Assembly: GCA_964466115.1 (NCBI GenBank)
Contig: CAYXMH010000007.1
Coordinates: 1-64,000 of the forward strand
Source of the DNA: Pseudolysobacter sp964466115
Lineage (GTDB): Bacteria; Pseudomonadota; Gammaproteobacteria; Xanthomonadales; Rhodanobacteraceae
Direction: 5' to 3'
Length of the DNA stretch: 64,000 nucleotides
Positions 6,403-15,248 of the stretch are shown here, piece after piece. Below the pieces are notes generated by a model, which was not told the origin of the DNA, did no database searches, and was given only the letters and a program-made list of their open reading frames with translations. Made by a program: the position numbers and the translations under genes. Every line of letters starts with the position of its first letter. Within the stretch, counting starts at the first letter, position 1.

Positions 6403-9120
6403 TCACGCCAATCGCCCATGGCACTGCTTGTATTTTTTGCCAGAGCCACACGGACAAGGATCGTTACGCCCCACTTTCGGCGCCTCGCGCGTCATTGGTG
6501 TGTGCGATCCGGGGCTCGCTGCCGGCGGCGGTGCTTCGGATTGGAAGCCGGTCGATTCCGCGTGCTGAAACTGCAACGGGGCTTGTTCTTGCTGGCGGCG
6601 CTGCTGGGCTTCCATCTCGGCGATTTCGCTTTCGCTGCGCACGCGTACGCGTGTGATCACGGTGATCACTTCGGTTTTAATGCGTTCCAGCATCGCTTGA
6701 AATAGCTCGAACGATTCGCGTTTGAACTCTTGCTTCGGTTGTTTCTGCGCATAGCCGCGCAGGTAAATGCCTTGGCGCAGGTAATCCATGCTGGCCAGAT
6801 GCTCTTTCCAGCAGTTATCCAGCACCGATAGCATCATGTGCTTTTCCAGGCCACGCATAACCTCAGACCCGATCAACGTTTCCTTCTCGCGGAAATAGCG
6901 ATCGACTTCCTCGATCACGCGATCACGTATGTCATTGGCGCCAATTTCCGGCTGCGTTTCAACCCAATTCTTAAGCGCAATTTTAAGCCCGAAATCCGAC
7001 TCCAGCGCTTTCTCCAAACCAACAATATCCCATTGCTCGTCGATGCTGTGTTCCGGAACATAGCGATGGCTGAGATCGCTAAATACGTCATAGCGGATAT
7101 TGGCAATCGTGTCGGCCACTTGATCGGCTTCGAGCAATTCGCTGCGTTGCTCGTAGATGACTTTGCGCTGGTCATTTGCAACGTCGTCAAATTCCAGCAA
7201 ATGTTTGCGGATGTCGAAGTTGTGCGCTTCGACTTTGCGTTGCGCTTTTTCGATTTGGCGCGAGATCATGCGGTCTTCCAGCGCTTCGTGTTCTTTCATG
7301 CCGAAGATCTGCATCCAGCGCGCTACCCAATCGGGCGCAAAGATGCGCATCAGATTGTCTTCCAGCGACAGGTAAAAACGGCTGGAGCCGGGATCGCCCT
7401 GGCGGCCAGAGCGGCCACGCAGCTGGTTGTCGATGCGGCGTGATTCGTGCCGTTCGGTGCCGATGATGTGCAACCCGCCGGCGGCCAAGACCTCAGCGTG
7501 GCGTTGTTTCCAACCTTCCCGTACACGCTCACGATCCGCATCGGTGGCATCAGCGGGTAGCGTTTCCAACTCCGCCTCTAAGCTGCCGCCCAGCACGATG
7601 TCGGTACCACGGCCGGCCATATTGGTGGCAATCGTGACGCCGCCGGGGCGGCCGGCTTGCGCCACGATATGCGCTTCGCGCTCGTGCTGTTTGGCGTTCA
7701 GCACTTCGTGCGGTACTTTTTCTTTTTGCAGCAAACGGGAAATGTATTCCGAGGTTTCGATTGAGGTGGTGCCGACCAGGACCGGCTGCTTGCGTTGATG
7801 GCAATCCTTGATGTCCTCAACCACCGCATCGAACTTGTAGTTCTGTTTGATAAACACCAGATCTTGCGCGTCTTTGCGCACCATCGGTTGATGCGTGGGA
7901 ATAACCACCACTTCCAAGCCGTAGATCGACTGGAACTCGTACGCTTCGGTATCGGCCGTACCGGTCATGCCGGCCAATTTTTTGTACATGCGGAAAAAAT
8001 TCTGGAACGTGATCGACGCCAGGGTTTGATTTTCGCGCTGGATCGGCACGCCTTCCTTCGCTTCCACCGCCTGATGCAGGCCATCCGACCAGCGCCGGCC
8101 GGCCAAGGTGCGACCGGTGAATTCGTCCACAATGATCACTTCACCATCGCGCACGATGTAATCGACATCGCGCTGATACAACGCATTGGCGCGCAACGCG
8201 GCGTTCAAATGATGCACTACCGCCAAATGCTTGGCGTCGTAAAGGCTTTCACCTTCGGCAAGAATGCCATCCGCCGTGAGCAATTGTTCAGCGTGCTCCA
8301 TTCCCTCTTCGGACAAATGCACCTGCTTTTGTTTCTCATCGACGAAGTAATCGCCACTGCTGTCTTCTTTTTCTTGGCGAATAAGGCGCGGAACGATGCG
8401 GTTGACGCGCACATACAACTGCGGCGAATCGTCCGAGGGACCGGAGATAATCAGCGGCGTGCGCGCCTCGTCGATTAGGATCGAATCGACTTCATCGACG
8501 ATGGCGAAATTCAGGCCGCGCTGGTAGCGCTGCTCTTTCGACGAGGCCATATTGTCGCGCAAGTAATCGAAACCGTATTCGTTGTTGGTGCCGTAGGTGA
8601 TATCGGCGGCGTAGGCCACGTGTTTATCGGCGTGATCCATGCCGGGGTAAACCACCCCAACGCTCATCCCAAGAAAATTGTAGACCTTGCCCATCCAGGC
8701 CGCATCGCGCCGCGCCAGATAGTCATTGACCGTCACCACGTGCGCACCCTTGCCGGCCAAGGCATTTAAATACACTGGCAGCGTGGCGACCAAGGTTTTG
8801 CCTTCACCGGTGCGCATCTCGGAGATTTTGCCTTGGTGCAACACCATGCCGCCGATCATCTGCACGTCGTAATGGCGCAGCCCTAATACACGGCGCGAGG
8901 CTTCGCGCACCACGGCAAACGCTTCCGGCAGCAATTGATCCAGCGTTTGACCGTCTTTTAAGCGTTGCTTAAATTCATCGGTTTTGGCGCGAAGCTCGGC
9001 ATCGCTTAAAGATTTTAAATGCGGCTCGAACTGCGAGATCTGCGCGACGATCTTGTTCATTTGGCGCAGCAAGCGCTCGTTGCGGCTGCCGAAAACTCGC
9101 GTCAAAAATGAATTTAGCAT
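6403..9120 (-). CDS. secA: Protein translocase ATPase SecA
   Basis: This 905-aa protein is full length for SecA, the cytoplasmic ATPase that drives unfolded preproteins through SecYEG. Visible motifs are Walker A (MRTGEGKTLVATLP, about 100-113), the DEAD-type box (AIVDEVDSILIDEARTPL, about 205-220), NMAGRGTDIVLGG, GRSGRQGDPGSSRFYLSLED, and the C-terminal zinc-binding tail NDPCPCGSGKKYKQCHG, which contacts SecB and phospholipid. The start MLNSFLTRVFG at 9120 is chosen over a GTG two codons earlier because it is the conserved family start. It lies downstream of a terminator (9186-9210), so it should have its own promoter in 9121-9185. No SecM-like arrest peptide gene is visible upstream; the M23 peptidase occupies that place. 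Confidence 0.99.
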   Translation of the reverse strand: MLNSFLTRVFGSRNERLLRQMNKIVAQISQFEPHLKSLSDAELRAKTDEFKQRLKDGQTLDQLLPEAFAVVREASRRVLGLRHYDVQMIGGMVLHQGKISEMRTGEGKTLVATLPVYLNALAGKGAHVVTVNDYLARRDAAWMGKVYNFLGMSVGVVYPGMDHADKHVAYAADITYGTNNEYGFDYLRDNMASSKEQRYQRGLNFAIVDEVDSILIDEARTPLIISGPSDDSPQLYVRVNRIVPRLIRQEKEDSSGDYFVDEKQKQVHLSEEGMEHAEQLLTADGILAEGESLYDAKHLAVVHHLNAALRANALYQRDVDYIVRDGEVIIVDEFTGRTLAGRRWSDGLHQAVEAKEGVPIQRENQTLASITFQNFFRMYKKLAGMTGTADTEAYEFQSIYGLEVVVIPTHQPMVRKDAQDLVFIKQNYKFDAVVEDIKDCHQRKQPVLVGTTSIETSEYISRLLQKEKVPHEVLNAKQHEREAHIVAQAGRPGGVTIATNMAGRGTDIVLGGSLEAELETLPADATDADRERVREGWKQRHAEVLAAGGLHIIGTERHESRRIDNQLRGRSGRQGDPGSSRFYLSLEDNLMRIFAPDWVARWMQIFGMKEHEALEDRMISRQIEKAQRKVEAHNFDIRKHLLEFDDVANDQRKVIYEQRSELLEADQVADTIANIRYDVFSDLSHRYVPEHSIDEQWDIVGLEKALESDFGLKIALKNWVETQPEIGANDIRDRVIEEVDRYFREKETLIGSEVMRGLEKHMMLSVLDNCWKEHLASMDYLRQGIYLRGYAQKQPKQEFKRESFELFQAMLERIKTEVITVITRVRVRSESEIAEMEAQQRRQQEQAPLQFQHAESTGFQSEAPPPAASPGSHTPMTREAPKVGRNDPCPCGSGKKYKQCHGRLA

Positions 9121-9185
9121 GGGCACTCAAACGATTGAAAATTAAAAAGAGCGTCTCAAGATGGACGCTGATTGAATAAAAACAA

Positions 9186-9210
9186 GGGCCGTCGACGGAT
9201 ACGGCGGCCC
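9186..9210 (-). terminator. Rho-independent terminator after the M23 peptidase gene
   Basis: The hairpin has 9-base arms (GGGCCGCCG and CGACGGCCC on the minus strand, one G-T pair) and is followed on that strand by TTGTTTTT. It separates the peptidase gene from secA. Confidence 0.8.
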
Positions 9211-9354
9211 TTGCATGGGACAAGCTTGGGATTATAGCGGTATGGGGCGATCAGTGCAGGGTTGATATTGGCGAGGCATCGGAAATGCTTTCCCGGGTGC
9301 GCTGGCGCTTACCCGGGCTACAACAATATTCGTGAAAACTAAACGGTTACGAAA

Positions 9355-10293
9355 CTACCCACGCTTGCCACTGTGCACATACGCCACCGGATTGACGGTA
9401 TGTCCGTTCAACCAAACCTCGAAATGGCAATGCGGGCCGGTGGCGCGCCCGGTGGCGCCGACTTTGGCGATCACCTGACCGGCATGCACGCGTACGCCAA
9501 CCTCAGCTAAATTGCGCGAATTGTGCGCGTAGCGCGTCATATAGCCGTTGCCATGATCAATCTCGACGACATTACCGTAGCCGGGACGATCGCCCGCGTA
9601 AGTGATCACGCCTTCGGCGACGGCTTGTACGTCGGTGCCAATCGGAGCATCGAAATCCATACCGGCGTGGAATTCGCTTTGGCCGTTGATGGGGTCGGTG
9701 CGATCGCCATAGCCCGATCCTAAGTAGCCGGCTTCGACCGGCATGCCGCTTGGCAGCAGGGCGTTGTCGACATGGCGATCCAGCAGCATGTTTTCCAGCA
9801 CCGTCAGCTGCGCTTCTTGGCGCGAGTATTGATCGCGCAGACGATCGATCATGCCGGTCAATTGCGTATTTAAGGTGTGCGATGCGGCGTTCGGGTCTTC
9901 CGGGCCGCCCATGGCCGGTGTTTCGTTAAAATCGAACTCACCGTCGTCGAGCTTGCCCATGCGCGTTAAACGCTCGCCCAACGCATTCAAGCGCATCGAT
10001 TGGGCTTGCAACTCGCCAAGCTTCAGCGCCAGCGCGTTCAAATCGCGCCGCGAGGCATTTTCCAATGCGCCAAGGCCGTTTTTCTGGGTATTGATTTGTC
10101 CACGCAATGCCGCGATTTCGCTTAAGGCACGGTCGCGCGGATCGGCAACCACACGTGCGGCGAAAAACCCGAGAACCGTACAAAAGATCAGACCTGCCAT
10201 TAAACCAGCGCCAATGCCAATTTGCACGCGCCACGACTTAAGATTGATGACTTTCGGTACCGCACTAGCTTTAGCAACGATTATGATGTTCAT
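9355..10293 (-). CDS. Membrane-anchored M23 family (LytM) peptidase
   Basis: This 312-aa protein has one N-terminal membrane segment (about 24-48, IGIGAGLMAGLIFCTVLGFF), a periplasmic coiled-coil region (about 55-175, rich in L, Q, E and R), and a C-terminal LytM/M23 domain (about 195-305). Zinc ligand motifs are present: HAGMDFDAP (HxxxD) and HCHFEVW (HxH), plus the Gly-rich GYGNVVEIDHGNGYMTRYAH. With all ligands intact it is probably an active endopeptidase cutting peptidoglycan cross-links during growth or division, unlike the degenerate LytM factors EnvC and NlpD. It lies between lpxC/dciA and secA, an arrangement found in Xanthomonas relatives, and is divergent from the dciA-like gene with only 29 bases between starts. 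Confidence 0.9.
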   Translation of the reverse strand: MNIIIVAKASAVPKVINLKSWRVQIGIGAGLMAGLIFCTVLGFFAARVVADPRDRALSEIAALRGQINTQKNGLGALENASRRDLNALALKLGELQAQSMRLNALGERLTRMGKLDDGEFDFNETPAMGGPEDPNAASHTLNTQLTGMIDRLRDQYSRQEAQLTVLENMLLDRHVDNALLPSGMPVEAGYLGSGYGDRTDPINGQSEFHAGMDFDAPIGTDVQAVAEGVITYAGDRPGYGNVVEIDHGNGYMTRYAHNSRNLAEVGVRVHAGQVIAKVGATGRATGPHCHFEVWLNGHTVNPVAYVHSGKRG

Positions 10294-10322
10294 GCTGTTC
10301 GCTATTCGAATGAGTTTTGACT

Positions 10323-10793
10323 ATGCAATCCCTTCCCCCTAAACGCCCCAAACGCATCGCAACTGGCATAAAAACCATCGGCGAATGCGCTCCCGTCGCG
10401 GCGCTAAAAGAACGCGCGCGCGCGTTGGATGCGCTGGATCAAAGACTGCGCCAACCGTTACCCGCAGCACTACGCGACCAATGTCGCCTGGCCGATGTGC
10501 GCGCAGGACGGATTGTTTTTCTAGCCAGCTCTTCGACTTGGGCGGCCAAACTCCGGCTTTACCACACCGCGTTATTAACCGAAGCCCGTGTTGCCCTGGG
10601 CCCCAAAGTTGAAAAACTGACCGTCAAAGTAGCTCTCTTGCCGCCCGTTCCCCCGGAACCGACAAAATCCAAACCACTTTCCGAGACCGCAGCTTCACAC
10701 TTAACCGCGGCGGCCAAATCCATTTCTGATCCGGAACTTAAAAATTTATATCTTGAGCTGGCGTCCCTCGCCGAAAATTCTTCTTCCCGCTAA
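10323..10793 (+). CDS. dciA: DciA-like (DUF721) replicative helicase loader
   Basis: This 156-aa protein has the DUF721 pattern: an N-terminal basic tail, then a compact domain (about 25-100) with LDQRLRQPLPAALRDQCRLA, GRIVFLASSSTWAAKLR and a C-terminal helical tail. DciA is the ancestral loader that helps DnaB helicase onto origin DNA in bacteria lacking DnaC. The ATG at 10323 is used rather than a TTG two codons earlier. It is the only rightward gene in this part of the cluster, convergent with lpxC and divergent from the peptidase. Its promoter must lie in or beside the start of the peptidase gene. The family is assigned by pattern and by its common position next to lpxC and secA. Confidence 0.75.
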   Translation: MQSLPPKRPKRIATGIKTIGECAPVAALKERARALDALDQRLRQPLPAALRDQCRLADVRAGRIVFLASSSTWAAKLRLYHTALLTEARVALGPKVEKLTVKVALLPPVPPEPTKSKPLSETAASHLTAAAKSISDPELKNLYLELASLAENSSSR

Positions 10794-10847
10794 AACGTTT
10801 CGCGCATCAAACCCGATGCAAGGAATTCAAATCCTCTCTCTTATTAG

Positions 10848-11759
10848 TTATATAGCTTGCGCAGGGTGGGCGTAAGAAATCGGGGCTTTGGCCGGGTCAT
10901 CAAAACTGACCTCTTCCCATGCTTTCACATCAGCAAGCATGGCGCGCAATAATTTGTTGTTGAGCTCATGGCCCGATTTATAGCCATGAAACGCGCCGAT
11001 TAAGCTTCGGCCAAGCAAGTACAAATCGCCGATCGCATCTAAGATTTTGTGTTTGACGAACTCGTCTTCGTAACGCAAACCGTCTTCGTTCAGCACACGG
11101 TAGTCATCCAGCACGATCGCATTGTCCATCGATCCGCCCAAGACCAAATTGCGTTCACGCAGCATTTCGATGTCGCGCATAAAACCAAACGTGCGTGCGC
11201 GCGATACTTCTTTTACGAACGACGTCGTTGAGAAATCGATTTCCGCGCTGGAACTGCGTTTCGTAAAAATGGGGTGATCAAAATCGATCGCGAAACCGAC
11301 TTTAAAGCCATCGAACGGCTCGAACCGCGCCCATTTATCGCCATCGCTCACCGTTACCGATTTTTTGATGCGGATGAAACGTTTGGCGACGGATTGCTCT
11401 TCAATTCCGGCCGACTGCAATAAGAATACGAACGGGCCCGCGCTCCCGTCCATAATCGGCACTTCAGGGGCGCTTAAATCCACATACGCGTTATCGATGC
11501 CAAGCCCGGCCATGGCCGACAATAGATGCTCGATCGTGGCAATGCGGACATTGCCTTTAACCAGGGTGGTCGACAAACTGGTATCGCCCACGTTTTCACT
11601 ACAGGCACGAATTTCCACCGGCTGTTTAAGATCAACCCGGCGAAACACAATGCCAGTATCCACCGCCGCCGGACGCAAGGTCATATACACCTTTTCACCA
11701 GTGTGTATGCCAACGCCGGTCGCTCGGATCACATTCTTGAGCGTACGTTGTCTAATCAT
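10848..11759 (-). CDS. lpxC: UDP-3-O-acyl-N-acetylglucosamine deacetylase
   Basis: At 303 aa this is normal length for LpxC, the zinc enzyme that catalyses the committed step of lipid A synthesis in the cytoplasm. Zinc ligands appear in TIEHLLSAMAG (about residue 79) and KHKILDAIGDL (His and Asp, about 236-240). The general acid/base His is in SGHELNNKL. The start MIRQRTLKNVI at 11759 is the conserved one; a GTG at 11795 was rejected. The gene directly follows ftsZ as in E. coli. The mRNA leader contains CACCTCCT, which matches the anti-Shine-Dalgarno sequence, followed by CCCC-AA-GGGG just before the start. Confidence 0.98.
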   Translation of the reverse strand: MIRQRTLKNVIRATGVGIHTGEKVYMTLRPAAVDTGIVFRRVDLKQPVEIRACSENVGDTSLSTTLVKGNVRIATIEHLLSAMAGLGIDNAYVDLSAPEVPIMDGSAGPFVFLLQSAGIEEQSVAKRFIRIKKSVTVSDGDKWARFEPFDGFKVGFAIDFDHPIFTKRSSSAEIDFSTTSFVKEVSRARTFGFMRDIEMLRERNLVLGGSMDNAIVLDDYRVLNEDGLRYEDEFVKHKILDAIGDLYLLGRSLIGAFHGYKSGHELNNKLLRAMLADVKAWEEVSFDDPAKAPISYAHPAQAI

Positions 11760-11951
11760 CTTTTTTTTGTTTCCCCTTGGGGCAGGAGGTGACAAAACGG
11801 AGCGGATGCTAGCACAGCGATCGGGATGAGAAAAGCAAAAACGCAGCGCGAAACCGACGTTATGTTGCGGAAACGCAACAAATCGGATTCAACCCTGCGG
11901 CGCAGGAACGTCGGCGATGCGCTCACACGCATCGCCCAAACCGGTTGAAAA

Positions 11952-11971
11952 CGCAGCTATATCTAGCTGCG
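11952..11971 (-). terminator. Weak terminator-like hairpin after ftsZ
   Basis: A hairpin with perfect 7-bp arms (CGCAGCT/AGCTGCG) is followed on the minus strand by TTTTC. With so few T residues it may only attenuate read-through from ftsZ into lpxC. Confidence 0.45.
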
Positions 11972-11982
11972 CTCCTGGTTCA

Positions 11983-13161
11983 TCAGTCGGCCTGACGGCG
12001 CAGAAATGCCGGGATATCGAGATAATCGATTTGCGAGTCCGGTGGCAACTTCGCCGACTCGGCTGCCGTGGGAGCTCGTTTCGCTCCATCACGCGCGGCG
12101 CCAATCGCATAGTCAACCGGAACATTGTCCGTACCGGTACGCGCAACGATGCGTGGGCGCTGTACCGTGACGGCCTCTTCCTTACGCACCGGCATTCTTA
12201 ACGCAGCACGGTTAAGGCCAGTGGCCACGACCGTCACCCGCACATCATCCTGCATCTCCATATCCAAGGCGGTACCCACAACCACAGTGGCATCTTCGGA
12301 GGCAAATTGATGCACCACTTGGCCGATTTCATCAAACTCGCGCATGGTCAAATTGGGACCGGCCGTGACGTTAACCAAAATGCCGCAGGCACCCGACAGG
12401 TTAACGTCCTCCAACAGCGGGTTGTTGATCGCCGCTTCCGCCGCCGCAACCGCGCGATCATCGCCGCGCGCGATGCCCGAACCCATCATCGCCATGCCCA
12501 TCTCCGACATCACCGTACGCACATCGGCAAAATCGACGTTGATCAAACCGGGGCGGGTGATCAAATCGGCAATGCCTTGCACGGCACCCAATAGCACATC
12601 GTTGGCCGATTTGAACGCGCTAAGCAGGGTGATTTCCCGACCTAACACCGTCAGCAACTTCTCGTTCGGTACAGTGATCAGCGAATCGACGTGCTGCGAT
12701 AGGTCTTCAATGCCCTTCATCGCCACCTGCATGCGCCGGCGACCTTCGAACGGGAACGGCTTGGTGACGATGGCAACCGTCAACACGCCCATTTCCTTGG
12801 CCAATTGCGCCACCACCGGTGCCGCGCCGGTGCCGGTGCCACCGCCCATGCCGGCCGTGATGAACACCATATCCGCGCCGGTTAAAATCTCAACGATGCG
12901 TTCGCGATCCTCCAGTGCCGCTTGCCGACCTACCTCAGGGTTGGCGCCAGCACCCAGTCCTTTGGTGACGTTGCCGCCCAATTGCAAGGTGAGTTTCGCA
13001 CCGCTGTTCGTCAGCGCCTGTGCGTCGGTATTGGCGCAGACAAAATCCACACCCTCAACATGAGAATTGACCATGTGGCTAACGGCATTACCACCACCAC
13101 CGCCAATCCCGATCACCTTGATCACCGCATTCGGTGCGAGTTTTTCGACCAGTTCAAACAT
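11983..13161 (-). CDS. ftsZ: Cell division GTPase FtsZ
   Basis: This 392-aa tubulin homologue polymerises into the Z-ring. It shows GIGGGGGNAVSHM near the N-terminus, the tubulin signature GGGTGTGAAP at about 105-115, the T7-loop region GLINVDFADVRTVM, and the conserved C-terminal peptide LDIPAFLRRQAD that binds FtsA and ZipA. A strong ribosome site (AAGGAGGATG) precedes the ATG. A 90-bp gap separates it from ftsA, longer than the other junctions nearby, so an extra promoter is possible there. Confidence 0.99.
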   Translation of the reverse strand: MFELVEKLAPNAVIKVIGIGGGGGNAVSHMVNSHVEGVDFVCANTDAQALTNSGAKLTLQLGGNVTKGLGAGANPEVGRQAALEDRERIVEILTGADMVFITAGMGGGTGTGAAPVVAQLAKEMGVLTVAIVTKPFPFEGRRRMQVAMKGIEDLSQHVDSLITVPNEKLLTVLGREITLLSAFKSANDVLLGAVQGIADLITRPGLINVDFADVRTVMSEMGMAMMGSGIARGDDRAVAAAEAAINNPLLEDVNLSGACGILVNVTAGPNLTMREFDEIGQVVHQFASEDATVVVGTALDMEMQDDVRVTVVATGLNRAALRMPVRKEEAVTVQRPRIVARTGTDNVPVDYAIGAARDGAKRAPTAAESAKLPPDSQIDYLDIPAFLRRQAD

Positions 13162-13251
13162 TTTCCCATCCTCCTTAAAGGCTGCTGTCGTTTTTGTTTA
13201 TCGTGCTATTCATTCATTACAAAAAATCGTTATGCCCTTTTTACCGCCACA

Positions 13252-14490
13252 CTAAAATTCTCCCGCGATCCAAGTTTTGATCCGCGCCCAAAGACCACCA
13301 ACACCAATTGGGTTTGGAGCTGCCACGCGCGCGCTCTCGTTGCGGCTGCCGTACAGCAGCAAGCCAACACCGGTGGCATGAATCTGATTACTGACCACAT
13401 CGGCCAGGCCACTCACATGCTGGGGAATGCCGATGCGCACCGGCATGTGGAACACTTCCTCAGCGAGCTCAACCACGCCTTCCATCTTTGACGAGCCACC
13501 GGTCAACACGATGCCGGCGGCAACCAGGCTTTCGTACCCGGAACGGCGCAACTCGGCCTGCGCCAGCGAGAACAATTCTTCGTATCGCGGCTGCACCACT
13601 TCGGCCAGGGTTTGGCGCGCCAGTCGCCGCGGCGGGCGATCGCCGACACTGGGCACTTGGATGGTCTCCTCGGCCGTGGCCAATTGCGCGAGTGCGCAGG
13701 CGTACTTCACTTTGATCTCTTCCGCATGCGCGGTCGGTGTACGCAATGCCACCGCGATATCGTTCGTCACTTGATCACCGGCAATCGGTAACGATGCGGT
13801 ATGCCGGATCGCGCCTTGCGTGAAGATCGCGATATCGGTCGTACCGGCTCCGATATCGACCAGGCACACGCCAAGATCACGCTCGTCTTGAGTGAGCACG
13901 GCGTAACTCGACGCCACCTGCTGCGGCACCAAATCGTCCACGCGCAAGCCGCAACGCGAGACGCATTTGCGGATATTCTGCGCGGCGCTCATTGCCCCGG
14001 TGACCAAATGCACGCGCGCTTCCAGACGCACCCCGGCCATGCCGATCGGATGACGGATGCCTTCCTGGCCGTCGATGACGTAATCCTGCGGCTCCACGTA
14101 CAAGCGCTCTTGGTCGGCCGGGATTGCCACCGCGCGCGCCGCCTCGATCACGTGTTCGCGGTCGATTTCGGTGACTTCCTTGTCGCGGATCGGCACGATG
14201 CCGTGCGAATTCAAGCAACGAATGTGACTGCCGGAAATACCGGCATAGACGGAGCGAATTTCGCAGCCGGCCATGAGCTCCGCCTCTTCGACCGCGCGCT
14301 GGATCGATTGCACGGTCGATTCGATATCGACCACCACGCCACGCTTTAGCCCGTGTGCGGCGTGCGAGCCGATGCCGATCACCTCGACCAGTTCGCCGGG
14401 TGTGTACTCACCGACGATCGCCACGATCTTGGAGGTGCCGATGTCCAAGCCCACGATCAGCGATTTCTCTCCCTTAGCTTTCATGCTCAT
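13252..14490 (-). CDS. ftsA: Cell division protein FtsA
   Basis: This 412-aa actin-like ATPase tethers FtsZ to the membrane. It has LIVGLDIGTSKIVAIVGE (phosphate 1), CLVDIGAGTTDIAIF (phosphate 2), VLTGGSSKMEGV (adenosine loop) and the C-terminal amphipathic helix GLWARIKTWIAGEF. The start at 14490 is chosen because its ATG forms an ATGA overlap with the ftsQ stop; a longer frame to 14562 lies inside ftsQ. Confidence 0.99.
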   Translation of the reverse strand: MSMKAKGEKSLIVGLDIGTSKIVAIVGEYTPGELVEVIGIGSHAAHGLKRGVVVDIESTVQSIQRAVEEAELMAGCEIRSVYAGISGSHIRCLNSHGIVPIRDKEVTEIDREHVIEAARAVAIPADQERLYVEPQDYVIDGQEGIRHPIGMAGVRLEARVHLVTGAMSAAQNIRKCVSRCGLRVDDLVPQQVASSYAVLTQDERDLGVCLVDIGAGTTDIAIFTQGAIRHTASLPIAGDQVTNDIAVALRTPTAHAEEIKVKYACALAQLATAEETIQVPSVGDRPPRRLARQTLAEVVQPRYEELFSLAQAELRRSGYESLVAAGIVLTGGSSKMEGVVELAEEVFHMPVRIGIPQHVSGLADVVSNQIHATGVGLLLYGSRNESARVAAPNPIGVGGLWARIKTWIAGEF

Positions 14491-15248
14491 GCCTGCGCTC
14501 CCGCATTGCCGGTTCCCGCTTGCGGTTTTTTCATTGCCGGTGGGTGATTCGATGCGGGCCACTGGATGGCGAAACCGTTGCTGTAACGTAAATCCGCACG
14601 TTCAAATCCGCTGCGTCCCGCTAACAAGCGCGGCAACACTGCGAGAAACCGTTGCAAGCGTTGCTCGGGGGCTTCATGCCCGATCAAGATTTCCGAGCCG
14701 CCGTTTAAAACCAAACGCCAATTGCCGCGCTCACTTAACTCAACGCCAACCACGCTATAACCGCTGCCGGAAAAATCGGTTTGGCTGCGCGCATAGAAAT
14801 TCAAGACCTCATCGAGTTGGCGATCGGGTCCGGCCAAATGGGGCAACCCTTGCAAGGTATCCGCCCCCGGTACCGCAAACAGTTTGCCGCTGCGGCTGAT
14901 CAAGCGGTCGTCGCGCCAGCGCGCGATGGCTTGGCGCTCCACCACACGCAGCTCGATCGTATCCGGCCAGCGTTTGCGTGCTTCGCTGGTCTCAACCCAC
15001 GGCAAAGCCGCCACCGCGCGCTGCACTTCATCAAGTTGCACGGCGAAAAATCCACCACCCAAATGCATGGACGCCGTGGCACGGATTTGTTCGGCGCTAA
15101 CGTGGTTGAATTCCGCCTCCACTTTGATCTGCCGCAACGGCCAACGATCGGAGGCAAACCAGCCATTCAGCACACCGAACAATGGCAATCCAACCAAGGT
15201 CAACGCCAAAGTCCATGCCACCAGCTTGAGCATTAATCCACCTTTCAT
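14487..15248 (-). CDS. ftsQ: Cell division protein FtsQ
   Basis: This 253-aa bitopic protein has a membrane segment at about 6-24, a POTRA domain (about 38-107; LRQIKVEAEFNHVSAEQIRA, LPWVETSEARKRWPDTIELR) and a C-terminal beta domain that recruits FtsB and FtsL. The start at 15248 is chosen for its AGGAGC ribosome site and its ATGA overlap with the ddl stop. The cytoplasmic tail is very short compared with E. coli FtsQ. Confidence 0.95.
   Translation of the reverse strand: MKGGLMLKLVAWTLALTLVGLPLFGVLNGWFASDRWPLRQIKVEAEFNHVSAEQIRATASMHLGGGFFAVQLDEVQRAVAALPWVETSEARKRWPDTIELRVVERQAIARWRDDRLISRSGKLFAVPGADTLQGLPHLAGPDRQLDEVLNFYARSQTDFSGSGYSVVGVELSERGNWRLVLNGGSEILIGHEAPEQRLQRFLAVLPRLLAGRSGFERADLRYSNGFAIQWPASNHPPAMKKPQAGTGNAGAQA

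Noticed and set aside
7795..8478. 227-codon rightward frame opposite secA
   Set aside because: It is an antisense shadow of secA with no ribosome site or family motif; the opposite strand codes for highly conserved SecA motifs.
12344..13063. 239-codon rightward frame opposite ftsZ
   Set aside because: Low-complexity Ser/Pro/Thr-rich translation typical of antisense; ftsZ is certain.
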